From: Opitutia bacterium
Lineage (GTDB): Bacteria; Verrucomicrobiota; Verrucomicrobiia; Opitutales; Seribacteraceae
Direction of reading: 5' to 3'
Assembly (NCBI GenBank): GCA_002730975.1
Contig: PCBO01000004.1
Span: 1-64,000, forward strand
DNA length: 64,000 nucleotides
The position numbers and the translations under genes are program-made. Below, piece after piece: positions 10,201-18,418 of this stretch (position 1 is its first letter; each line of letters starts with the position of its first letter). The notes beneath the pieces are model-generated. The model saw only the letters and a list, made by a program, of their open reading frames with translations. It had not been told where the DNA came from and made no database searches.

Positions 10201-10802
10201 AAGTCGACTCCCCGTACGAGTGGCCCAAGTCCACGCTATCGGGAAACCTCTACCCTGCCATCGGACATTTCGTCTCGTCCGCAGACGGTATTCGCATACC
10301 CGTCCGCAACTATGGGGTCGAATACTTACCCGCTCCCCCATCCACGGAACGGCGAGCCCTACAAGCCCGCCGTTCGGGCGCGATCGAAAGCTGGACGACG
10401 CTGGATGAATCCTTATTTCGCGTATTTAATGCGGACGAGGTTCCCGTCTCACTCACCCATGCCTCCTCGCCCGGTTGGAAATTCCGACAAGACTCAGCCC
10501 TCGATCAAAATGCCACCTCGCTGGAAGCCCATTGGAAAAGCTTACCGTGGTTTGGCTTTTTTCACGCCCGGAGTTACCCTTGGATCTACCATGCACGGCT
10601 AGGCTGGACTTATGTTTCCGAAGGAGAAGAAAACGCGCTCTGGCTCTGGCGAGCAAAGATCGGTTGGCTCTGGACACGGCCCGAACTTTACCCACACCTT
10701 TATGATCATGCAACCTCGTCTTGGACTTACTTAGACCTTCAAGCGCCCTCCAATACCGTCCGCCTCTACGATCACTCTGCCAAGGACTGGAGAACCGAAT
10801 AG
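7203..10802 (+). CDS. large secreted beta-propeller-domain protein with aromatic C-terminal domain
   Basis: TTG start; repeated LVIVD/propeller-like segments (LQVVDLSKPNDPKVIARHRLP; LFIIDLTKPEKPRLISEL; SLFDVSDKEKPRLAYR). C-terminus ends in WFGFFHARSYPWIYHARLGWTYVS...WLWRAKIGWLWT. Confidence 0.75.
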   Translation: MNRACHPLLIASFGFAILANAVFAVGESWNEASIWFKKGDVIEVSAPAEAKRVRLEVRNKETGDWDAVKTGHLPGSRVGKIYLEIPFDVDRSRVRVRWSSSDPLPYSFYEGRSKFGAREGDASFASAQFRTAELAMSAVTDSAEVSDDGTDNVQESDVWRLSGDRLYFFNQMRGLQVVDLSKPNDPKVIARHRLPASGEQMYVTDDGHYAYLLARKSGQSWPYSSEVRVLKLDDSEITEVARLDLDASYRESRMVGDKLYVLSEKWEKDKMAWQNWSFSYSTRLATFDLSDPDNPQKIDEKILAGAPQVISATNSNLMVVTRDPSDYYNKHLVRVFDLTGFSGVPEQITEVKPGGRVLDKFKLRIRNGILTVISQAYREGNWRNRYSLLETFKISSGKRQGAMELAERETLYATRFDGDYAYVVTFLRTDPLFIIDLTKPEKPRLISELIVPGWSEYIQPMGDQLFAVGVEEGRVTASLFDVSDKEKPRLAYRVFMGQAGAYSWSEANYDEKAIGQLPSQNLFLIPFQSWEEGRYVKKVQILEVTNAGLIARGEITHRFQARRAAPDATGLRIFSISGNELRVTDFADRENPKPLARMPLAWKVDRIHLSGEHLLQIEDQGGYYWGWGMSSQDANATLRVTKTATPDELISSLNLGAGTIAGSLVHAGKLHLALANNGKLVAEVYDLESNGSAIKLASAEVKLKNNNNRPELKTFILDEKTVCWATVGKKGQTYFPYEYWRSSMMIDDALYPYPTYGSATVEAHTFTFEENLAGSTLVHEANASITLSGNVQWSEPFLLQDRILYGSTVTNHLYDSKETWRVVKSDVNSSLHGFDLTEPKTPKTLATASLPGLLTGVHQLEEGSQEAYLFAESKDTSIGIYRPMPVILYDDSGEFQIRPETERYGRSLTACAYDGTLAYYLDELDLSSTSGPLSVAKGNAFVGLSNSQSSGVNGYRIDESGLFTKTSSLFRGENLSELATDGSYLIGRTNNGVRVTDLNQVDSPYEWPKSTLSGNLYPAIGHFVSSADGIRIPVRNYGVEYLPAPPSTERRALQARRSGAIESWTTLDESLFRVFNADEVPVSLTHASSPGWKFRQDSALDQNATSLEAHWKSLPWFGFFHARSYPWIYHARLGWTYVSEGEENALWLWRAKIGWLWTRPELYPHLYDHATSSWTYLDLQAPSNTVRLYDHSAKDWRTE

Positions 10803-10807
10803 GTCTT

Positions 10808-11959
10808 TCACCTTTCCCAAGGCAGGTCGGGGCTTTGGAAGTAGCCCGACAGAGCCACTTTCGGCCAATCGACGATCCCGAGATCGAGATCCTTGTAGAT
10901 AACGTCAATGCCGAACCAGTCACGGGGGGGCAGCTGATTGACCGCAAGTTCCTTCCACCCAGCGACATGTCGCAAATGGGCTTCCACAAGAAATGGCTCG
11001 GCTTCTCCCGGAGACCAACCAAGACGGACACGAGCGAGCTCTCCGTGCATTTTGCATAGGCGTTTGGCAAGTTGGCGGGCTCGCAATGGGCCTACACGAT
11101 CTATCTTGTGCGGATCCTTCCCGCAAAGAGCTCCTCCGCCAATCGGGATCGTAGGCCCATAGTGGTCCACCACCAGTTTCTTGCCGCTCAATCCATTATC
11201 GCCTTGAGGACCGCCTTGGCAAAAGTCCCCCGCCCCGTTGAGATAAAACTTATCGATCCCAAAGGTGGAAGATAATCCGGTCAGTCCGGACTGTTTTTCG
11301 AATCCGTTCAAGGTGTCTGCGAGAAAGGGAAAGAGTTGCCGGTACTGCAGTTCGTAGTCGATTCCCTTGCGGTGCTGGAGACTGACGGTAAGGCGTTCCC
11401 AATCCCAACTCGTCGACGAACCATTCCCGATACGGCGAAGGATCGGTAAAACCTTGAGATCGGGGCCGAAGTCGCGAACCCTTCGCGAGCGCCAAGCTTC
11501 CAGACTTCGCCCGAGTCTATTGGAAAGCCAATGAACAGGCGGCAGGTAATTGGTCTCAGGGGAGTCCTCGGCAAACCCGAGGACAATGTTCTGGTCGTCA
11601 GACAGGGAACGAATGTCATCCTCATCCTCGGACAATTCCTCTATGCAGGTTGAAATGCAAACCTGGAGGTCCTCGGGTTTTGGCCCCCAGTGCTCACCAT
11701 AACCCGCCTCCTTGTAAACCAGACGAACCAAGGAATCAATTTCTTTGGTCGCGCATTCAGCATTCAACAATACACCCGCAACTCGTCCATCAACGAAAAC
11801 CTCGTCGTCATGAACGGCGACCTCAACGCCAACGAGAGCCCGCTGATTTTGGCGAACAGCCCAAGCAACGATTTTCTCGGCCACGGCATCCGCAAGGCGA
11901 TCGGGATGACCGCTGGAAACGTATTCGGCAAAATGCAAACCGGTCTCTGGGTTCATCAT
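10808..11959 (-). CDS. divergent methionine adenosyltransferase (MetK-like)
   Basis: SSGHPDRLADAV (cf. SEGHPDKIADQI in MetK), DQNIVLGFAEDSPETNYLPP, GGPQGDNGLSGKKLVVDHYG, GGGALCGKDPHKIDRVG, GYFQSPDLPWE; length close to canonical MetK. Confidence 0.85.
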   Translation of the reverse strand: MMNPETGLHFAEYVSSGHPDRLADAVAEKIVAWAVRQNQRALVGVEVAVHDDEVFVDGRVAGVLLNAECATKEIDSLVRLVYKEAGYGEHWGPKPEDLQVCISTCIEELSEDEDDIRSLSDDQNIVLGFAEDSPETNYLPPVHWLSNRLGRSLEAWRSRRVRDFGPDLKVLPILRRIGNGSSTSWDWERLTVSLQHRKGIDYELQYRQLFPFLADTLNGFEKQSGLTGLSSTFGIDKFYLNGAGDFCQGGPQGDNGLSGKKLVVDHYGPTIPIGGGALCGKDPHKIDRVGPLRARQLAKRLCKMHGELARVRLGWSPGEAEPFLVEAHLRHVAGWKELAVNQLPPRDWFGIDVIYKDLDLGIVDWPKVALSGYFQSPDLPWER

Positions 11960-11977
11960 TTTTTGTGCTTGATGGTT

Positions 11978-13435
11978 TTAGTCAAAGGCCGGAAGTTCGC
12001 GTACTTCGAATGCATGAGGAAGGAGGTCGGCCATGTATCCCTGACCAACAAGACCTACGTAAAGCTTCACCTTCCTCTCCTTCCAAACATTGAGATCATT
12101 CCGGTTGGGTTGCCCGACGTAACCATCGGTAAGGACGACCACCCGCTTGGGTGTCTCGGGTTTTGGCAGGTTCGCCAAATGAGAATACACGCAAGCGATG
12201 TCAGTCCCACCGGTGTTCTGAAGGTTTTGCCTGTCGAAGGGTATCCTCGGTTCCACCTCATCAATCAAGGTGCTGAAGACAAAGAGCTTAACCTCTCCCT
12301 TTCGATGAGGTTCACGCAGGGCGGTCGTAAGGCTGGCCAAGACCCCCCACATCGAGCCACTTATATCCAGATAAACATAGGCCGTATCGCGAGGAGTTAG
12401 CCGACCCCGATGGTGCTTGCGCTTCACGTCAAAGAAAAAAGGGCGGAAACCAAGGGCTATCTCCAAACCCGGCGCCCGACGATCGTCAAGTTGGGGTAAT
12501 GGGGTCCGCGCTTCCTGAACGGTTTCGTTTCTTTCCCATGACCTATTGCGGGAGTTCCCGTGCTTCAAGATACCTGCCTTGCCAAACAACTTGCGGAGTT
12601 CCCGGTGAAACTTAGCCTGCGGATTGCGTCCTTCCTGCAAGAAGAAGTCGCTCGGGCTCCTCCCATCATCGCGACCTGAGATAGGCTTGTCCGGGGGGGG
12701 CCACTTCTCAACGATTTTGCGGACGACGTCCTGAACGGCATCATCAGAAAGAACCGCCTGGTCCAGTTCGCCCGAGAGGGATTCTCCGGAATGGTCGCCC
12801 AGAAGTACTGCTCCTTCGAAAAACTTATCCGTATCCTCGCTCGACACGATTTCCTGCAGGCATCCCGCCACCACCTTGAACACATCGTGGTAAGTGATGT
12901 TCGAATTGTCTTCTCGAGATCCCCCGTACAACAGTTCAATCACTGCAACCTCGCCCAAACGGGCATCCTCCGGCATCTCGACTTCCCCTCCCAATCGCCA
13001 GTTCGGCGGCGGACGAAGCAACCGAGCTGGAAAGCTGTTCCAGTCGTTAAGTTTGCAGAAAAACTCACGGTATACGGGTTCGGGAAACTCGTGACAGAGC
13101 ATTGAGTTTATTACCGCGTCGAAAACAAAATTGTGGAGGGGAGTGACCCGCTCGAACAACCGGGTGTGCCCCAAGATGACGTGGTATAGCTCGTGCATCA
13201 CAAGCATGAAGAGGTGCTCGTCGCGCTGGCAGTGTTCCTCCACGAACTCGGGGTTCAAGTGCATCCGCGGCTTGACCCGACACTCCACGCAGGCTGTAGG
13301 ACTGAGGTCGCTCTCCACCACGTCCATCAACTGGAGCAAGCGATCCATCTGATAGCCTGCGGCGGGCAGCACGTTGAAAATTCGAAGCCGGAGATCATTG
13401 GAACCGCTGATTATATTTCCAAAAAAAGAGGTCAT
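11978..13435 (-). CDS. VWA-like domain/putative metallopeptidase protein (DUF2201-like)
   Basis: MLVMHELYHVILGH (HExxH) near N-terminus; C-terminal VWA MIDAS-like YLDISGSMWG and VVVLTDGYVG. Start chosen at MTSFFGNI, ATGA overlap with upstream gene. Confidence 0.8.
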   Translation of the reverse strand: MTSFFGNIISGSNDLRLRIFNVLPAAGYQMDRLLQLMDVVESDLSPTACVECRVKPRMHLNPEFVEEHCQRDEHLFMLVMHELYHVILGHTRLFERVTPLHNFVFDAVINSMLCHEFPEPVYREFFCKLNDWNSFPARLLRPPPNWRLGGEVEMPEDARLGEVAVIELLYGGSREDNSNITYHDVFKVVAGCLQEIVSSEDTDKFFEGAVLLGDHSGESLSGELDQAVLSDDAVQDVVRKIVEKWPPPDKPISGRDDGRSPSDFFLQEGRNPQAKFHRELRKLFGKAGILKHGNSRNRSWERNETVQEARTPLPQLDDRRAPGLEIALGFRPFFFDVKRKHHRGRLTPRDTAYVYLDISGSMWGVLASLTTALREPHRKGEVKLFVFSTLIDEVEPRIPFDRQNLQNTGGTDIACVYSHLANLPKPETPKRVVVLTDGYVGQPNRNDLNVWKERKVKLYVGLVGQGYMADLLPHAFEVRELPAFD

Positions 13436-14025
13436 TCTCTTCCCTTCCTTGAATTCTTTTTTAGAAGTGGAGGCAAGATGGCCGCAGTTATCTTCTTCGG
13501 AGTTTTTTGCCCGGGTATGCGAGGATCGTCGAAAATGAAATAAACTTCCAGCAAGGCGTCCCAAGTGTAATTGGGCGGACGAGAAGAAAGAAAAAGGTTC
13601 CCCACTGCCCTGCTTAGAATCCCGATGGTCAGTGCGAGATCGTCGCACAAATGCGACAGGTGCATCGTGGACTCCAACCTTTGTCTTCTATAGTTTTCAA
13701 AGGTATCGCATTTTCCGATCAGCACTCCGCCCAATTCGGCAACAGCCTGATCGGCCGACTTCAAGGAAACGCCCTGACCCGCCAACCAACTGCAGATGCT
13801 CTCGGGAGAGCATCCGGAGAAAAGTTGATTCAGTTCTTTGTCTCCGGGGACCATGAAACCCGTGAACCCACTGAACAGTAGCCAATGCCGGAAACTGACC
13901 AAAGTAGCCTTGTACACCGGACGCGTGCGGTAATTGACGGTCGTGCGCGGAGGCACGCTCATGTTGTGCAGGATACCTGATATACCAACAACTATATCGG
14001 GGGCCAAATAAGTAGATCGGCTCAT
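13432..14025 (-). CDS. hypothetical protein in MoxR/VWA/MetK operon
   Basis: ORF overlaps both neighbours by ATGA (start at 14025 overlaps ATPase stop; stop at 13432 overlaps VWA gene start). No family recognised. Confidence 0.75.
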   Translation of the reverse strand: MSRSTYLAPDIVVGISGILHNMSVPPRTTVNYRTRPVYKATLVSFRHWLLFSGFTGFMVPGDKELNQLFSGCSPESICSWLAGQGVSLKSADQAVAELGGVLIGKCDTFENYRRQRLESTMHLSHLCDDLALTIGILSRAVGNLFLSSRPPNYTWDALLEVYFIFDDPRIPGQKTPKKITAAILPPLLKKNSRKGRE

Positions 14026-15578
14026 TGCTTACGCTCCTGCTCTGATTGCTCCGGGATTTCCAGCTCGATGCGATCCAAGTCGAGTTTCTTCCATTGCAAA
14101 CTAAAGAACTTGAGCACTTCCCTCGGAGAACTTTGGCAGTAACCGTCGGGCAGCAAACCGTAAAGCAGGTTGCGGGCATAACGATCGCGTATCAGGGTAC
14201 CTCCATCGAAATAAACGATGCTACCGATTTCACGCAGTACGCTGGCAAGAGCTCCACGCACCGTGCTCTTTCCCTTCCGCGGCACGAGCACTCGTGAAAT
14301 CTCCTGAGCCAAGGTCTCCACAACGGTACCCGGAACATTGCGATCCAGTCCGAATCGCAAGTAGGCTGCAAGCGCCGTCGCGGTCCGCAACCCTCCTTCG
14401 TCTTGGGAGGAAACGGCCTCGAGAATCACCTTTCCCAAGTCGAAATCACTCAGCTTGTCTCCCAAGCCGGCAGCCACCGCGAGGCGATCCAGCGGATCGG
14501 GAGTTTCTAGAATCTGCTTCCATGGATCGTCGTCGCCGAGCTTTGTCAACTCCCATGCTTGCCGATGGGCGGTCGCCAGTCCGGCATAGTCCACCGAGGT
14601 CTCTCCCGCCACTTGAGGAATGGAATGAATCAAGGCGGTCAAGGCTGATTCCTCCCACTCCACTACGACTGCATCCACTTCACTCGCCAAATGAGCCAAG
14701 ACCACACGAGCCGCTTGCACAGCCAATATGTTCCGGTGCAGAGAGGTCATCCTGCGGGCTGAAATATAGAGGTCGGCCAGGGCAAGATTCTTCTCCAACT
14801 GAATCAGATATTCGGTTAATCCGTCGGGAGGATTCGCTTGCAACCCGACATAGACCCTTCTGGCCTCGGCTAGCACTTCGGGAGGCTTGACCGCGAAATC
14901 GTGTCGCCCCTTGAACTGGTCTCCAAGCATGCGACGCTTCTCCTCCTTGCTCAGGTCGCTCCATTCAGGGACAGGAACGAGGAACCCAAAGCGATCGGCG
15001 AGGGCCGGGTCCAAGGGTTCTGCCCCCAGATACGCATCCTCGTCATCATCTCCGGGAGGCGGGTTCATGGCCGCCCAACGATAACGCAGTTTCTCGAGTT
15101 TCACCCCTTGTACGCGACGCTCGTGGACGATGGGGAAGAGCTTGTTCTGCAACTCGGGCTTGGTTCGGTTTATCTCGTCTAGGAAAACCACCTCGGCGTC
15201 CCAGATGGCCGCCGGAGTTGAGATATAGCGGAGCGACTGCTTGTCCTCAGTAGGTATAGGAAATCCCACAAGGTCGTCGAAATTGAGCAAGCTGGCGTTG
15301 TAACACCTGAATTCCAGTTCGAGAGCTTCCGCCAAACGCTCAAGTAAAAAACTTTTGGCGGCACCGTGGCGCCCGACAAGCAAAAGGGGCTCCTCTGATG
15401 CGAGGGCCGCCAGGATGACGGGTTCTAATTTCTCCCAGCCCTCGAGACCCAAGGATTTGGTGAGCACGCCGGGCCCATGGCGGATGGTTTTGAACTTCCT
15501 CTTGGCAACTGGTTTTGCAGCCTTACGAATTTTAGAGACCGCGGATTTCGCGGAACGGACGTTTTTTGTGACAGCCAT
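14022..15578 (-). CDS. MoxR-like AAA+ ATPase
   Basis: Walker A VGRHGAAKSFL, Walker B VVFLDEINRTKPELQNKLF, MoxR/RavA-like LVGFPIPTEDKQSLRYISTPAAIWDAE and RFGFLVPVPEWS. Confidence 0.85.
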   Translation of the reverse strand: MAVTKNVRSAKSAVSKIRKAAKPVAKRKFKTIRHGPGVLTKSLGLEGWEKLEPVILAALASEEPLLLVGRHGAAKSFLLERLAEALELEFRCYNASLLNFDDLVGFPIPTEDKQSLRYISTPAAIWDAEVVFLDEINRTKPELQNKLFPIVHERRVQGVKLEKLRYRWAAMNPPPGDDDEDAYLGAEPLDPALADRFGFLVPVPEWSDLSKEEKRRMLGDQFKGRHDFAVKPPEVLAEARRVYVGLQANPPDGLTEYLIQLEKNLALADLYISARRMTSLHRNILAVQAARVVLAHLASEVDAVVVEWEESALTALIHSIPQVAGETSVDYAGLATAHRQAWELTKLGDDDPWKQILETPDPLDRLAVAAGLGDKLSDFDLGKVILEAVSSQDEGGLRTATALAAYLRFGLDRNVPGTVVETLAQEISRVLVPRKGKSTVRGALASVLREIGSIVYFDGGTLIRDRYARNLLYGLLPDGYCQSSPREVLKFFSLQWKKLDLDRIELEIPEQSEQERKQ

Positions 15579-15923
15579 GGCGGATGTTTCCTTTCGGGTT
15601 TATGCGCCTCGCCCGACCGACCGGTCTTCGCCGGTAATCGTTTGACAAAAAACTTGCCCGGAAAAGCCGGGGAGGACACTTGGTTTCGGTCGCGCTCCAT
15701 ACCGCGCATCCCGGCCTTCGGCCTTGAACCACCGCAGCGATCCTCTCGCCCGGTTGGTAACCCGCAATAAACGGATTTCTTCGGATGCTTGCTTTCTGAG
15801 CGCTTAACAACATTCCCTTAAACCTACGAATGAGAATCGTCATCGCAACCCGTGAGCGTGTCATAACTTCCTTAGAGCTTTCAACGTTGTCTTATCAAAG
15901 CTTTACAAGCATAAGACTCGTCC

Positions 15924-17573
15924 ATGCATTCGAGCTCCAAAACTGCCATGAAGGTTGCCCGTGAAGACAACCTCGTTGTGGCTTTGCGGGACTTGGACTC
16001 GGACGAAATCGTGAAGATAGAGGGCGAAACCTTTAGACTAACTAAGAAGGTTTCAGCCAAGCATAAATTTGCCGCCAAGGATTTTAAAAAGGGTGACCTC
16101 GCCACCATGTACGGTGTGGTTGTGGGAGAGACCACCCAAACCGTTCCACGTGGAGGGCCTCTCACCACCGAGAATCTCATCCATCGGTCAGCGGGATATG
16201 GCGAACAGACCGAGGAGATATCTTGGCGTGCGCCAGACGTCTCTCGCTGGAAGGACGCTACCTTCAATGGCTTTCACCGTAGCGATGGTTCAGTCGGTAC
16301 CGCCAACAACTGGCTGGTCATACCGATGGTCTTCTGCGAAAACGGTAACGTGGAGCTTCTTCGAGAGGCCATGCTGCGAGCACTGGGTTACGAACAACGC
16401 AGCCATTATCAGAGATTTGCCCAAGAACTCGCAGAAACATGCCGAACAGGTGGCGATCTTGGGAGCGTTAGCCTACCCGAAGAGGGAAACAACGAATCCT
16501 CACCTATCTTCTCTAACGTGGATGGAGTGAAATTTCTTGTCCACGGTCTTGGTTGTGGCGAGACACGCGGGATATCGCATGAACTTTGCGGCTTGTTGGC
16601 GGGATACGCGAACCACCCGAACGTGGCAGGTATAACCGTATTGAGCCTTGGCTGTCAGCACGCTCAAGTTTCCATTTTGGAGGAGGAAATAAACAAGAGA
16701 AACCCGAATTTCGACAAACCTCTCCTCGTATACGAACAGCAAAAACATGCCTCCGAGCGAGAGATGCTCGAACAAGCCATCCGCGAAACGTTCGAAGGCC
16801 TCCGCAAAGCTAATGAGTGTGAACGGACACCTGCCCCTCTCTCCAAGCTCACCCTAGGCATGGAGTGCGGAGCATCCGACGGTTTTTCTGGCATTTCCGC
16901 CAACCCCGCCCTCGGCCGAGTCGCCGACCTGACCGTCGCTCTGGGTGGTCGCGTAATCCTTTCCGAATTTCCTGAGCTTTGCGGAGTTGAACAGGAGTTG
17001 GTTAACCGTTGCGCGGAAACGGCCATAGGTCTGCGCTTCATCGAAATCATGAGAAACTACGAAGACCGGGCAAAGGAAGCCGGATCCGGTTTTCACATGA
17101 ACCCCTCTCCGGGCAATGTAAAAGACGGCTTGATCACGGATGCCATAAAGTCGGCGGGCGCCGCTCGAAAAGGCGGTACTTCTCCGGTGGTCGACGTCAT
17201 TGACTACCCGGGTTGGGTTTCCAAGCCCGGACTCTCTCTTCTCTGTACAGCCGGCAATGACGTCGAGTCGACTACCGCGATGGCAGGGGCGGGAGCCAAC
17301 CTCATGCTTTTCTCCACAGGGCTAGGCACGCCCACGGGGAATCCCGTAGCCCCGGTCGTAAAGGTTTCCACCAATAGCAAACTCGCAGAATCCTTCGTGG
17401 AATACATCGACTTTGACACTGGGCCGATCATCCGAGGGGAAAGCACCGTCGAGGATATTGGGGATGAACTCTTCGAATCCGTCATCGCCTATGCAAGCGG
17501 AGAAAAAATGACAAAGGCCGTTCGGCAGGGACGAGACGATTTTCTGCCTTGGAGGCGAGGGATGTCTCTATAA
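15924..17573 (+). CDS. UxaA-family altronate dehydratase-like hydrolase (sugar acid dehydratase)
   Basis: Both the SAF-like N-terminal part and the long catalytic region (HRSDGSVGTANNWLVIPMVFCEN, LGMECGASDGFSGISANPALG, GVEQELVNRC, STGLGTPTGNPVAPVVKVSTN). Confidence 0.85.
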   Translation: MHSSSKTAMKVAREDNLVVALRDLDSDEIVKIEGETFRLTKKVSAKHKFAAKDFKKGDLATMYGVVVGETTQTVPRGGPLTTENLIHRSAGYGEQTEEISWRAPDVSRWKDATFNGFHRSDGSVGTANNWLVIPMVFCENGNVELLREAMLRALGYEQRSHYQRFAQELAETCRTGGDLGSVSLPEEGNNESSPIFSNVDGVKFLVHGLGCGETRGISHELCGLLAGYANHPNVAGITVLSLGCQHAQVSILEEEINKRNPNFDKPLLVYEQQKHASEREMLEQAIRETFEGLRKANECERTPAPLSKLTLGMECGASDGFSGISANPALGRVADLTVALGGRVILSEFPELCGVEQELVNRCAETAIGLRFIEIMRNYEDRAKEAGSGFHMNPSPGNVKDGLITDAIKSAGAARKGGTSPVVDVIDYPGWVSKPGLSLLCTAGNDVESTTAMAGAGANLMLFSTGLGTPTGNPVAPVVKVSTNSKLAESFVEYIDFDTGPIIRGESTVEDIGDELFESVIAYASGEKMTKAVRQGRDDFLPWRRGMSL

Positions 17574-17585
17574 AAACTCGAAATC

Positions 17586-18371
17586 ATGAGCTCAATATCT
17601 CTCAAAGACAAAGTGGCCGTAGTGACCGGAGGCGGCAAGGGAATCGGACAAGCCATAGCCAAAAGGTTTGCCTCGAGCGGAGCCGCGGTGGCCATCTGGG
17701 AACTGGATGAAAAAGCCGCCAACGAAACCGTCTCCGCAATTCGAGAAGGCGGCGGGACAGCGCAAGCGTTTTCCTCCGATGTTTCAGACCAAGCAAGTGT
17801 GCTAAATGCCTCCGAGGAAACGATCGAAAAACTCGGACGAGTCTCTGTATTGGTAAACAACGCCGGCATCGCCCACATAGGCACGGCGGAGACGACGAGT
17901 GAGGAAGATTTCGACCGTATTCTCAAAATTAACGCTAAGGGCGTATACAACTGCCTGCATCACATTCTCCCAGGAATGGTCGAGGCGCAGTCAGGAGTCG
18001 TCCTTAATCTAGCGTCCATTGCCTCGCGCCTCGGAATTTCCGAAAGGTTTGCCTACTCAGCCAGCAAAGGAGCTGTTCTGGCAATGACCCTAAGCGTGGC
18101 CAAAGATTACGTCGACAAGGGTATCCGATGCAATTGCTTGTGCCCTGGACGGGTACAGACGCCATTTGTCGACGGGTACCTGAAAGAGTACTATCCAGAC
18201 GAGGAGAAACGCGCCGAGATGTTCAGGAAACTTTCCGAATATCAACCAATGGGGCGCATGGGACAACCTGAGGAAATCGCCGCGCTTGCCACTTTCCTAT
18301 GCTCCGACGAAGCTGCCTTCATCACAGGCTCCGCCTATGACGTCGATGGTGGCACGATGCTGCTTCGCTGA
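17586..18371 (+). CDS. SDR-family oxidoreductase (candidate 2-keto-3-deoxy-L-fuconate-type dehydrogenase)
   Basis: TGGGKGIGQA Rossmann motif, NNAG, YSASKGA active site, CPGRVQTPF; operon context. Confidence 0.8.
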   Translation: MSSISLKDKVAVVTGGGKGIGQAIAKRFASSGAAVAIWELDEKAANETVSAIREGGGTAQAFSSDVSDQASVLNASEETIEKLGRVSVLVNNAGIAHIGTAETTSEEDFDRILKINAKGVYNCLHHILPGMVEAQSGVVLNLASIASRLGISERFAYSASKGAVLAMTLSVAKDYVDKGIRCNCLCPGRVQTPFVDGYLKEYYPDEEKRAEMFRKLSEYQPMGRMGQPEEIAALATFLCSDEAAFITGSAYDVDGGTMLLR

Positions 18372-18418
18372 TCAATTTTCGCCAATAGCAAACCTTCACC
18401 AAAAACTACAATCACAGC

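Noticed and set aside
11690-12400. Plus-strand ORF of 236 aa within the MetK/VWA region
   Set aside because: Antisense across two strongly supported genes; no family features.
15615-15645. Hairpin ACCGG-TCTTCG-CCGGT upstream of the MoxR/MetK operon
   Set aside because: Stable small stem but no T tract or known leader architecture; cannot assign a function.
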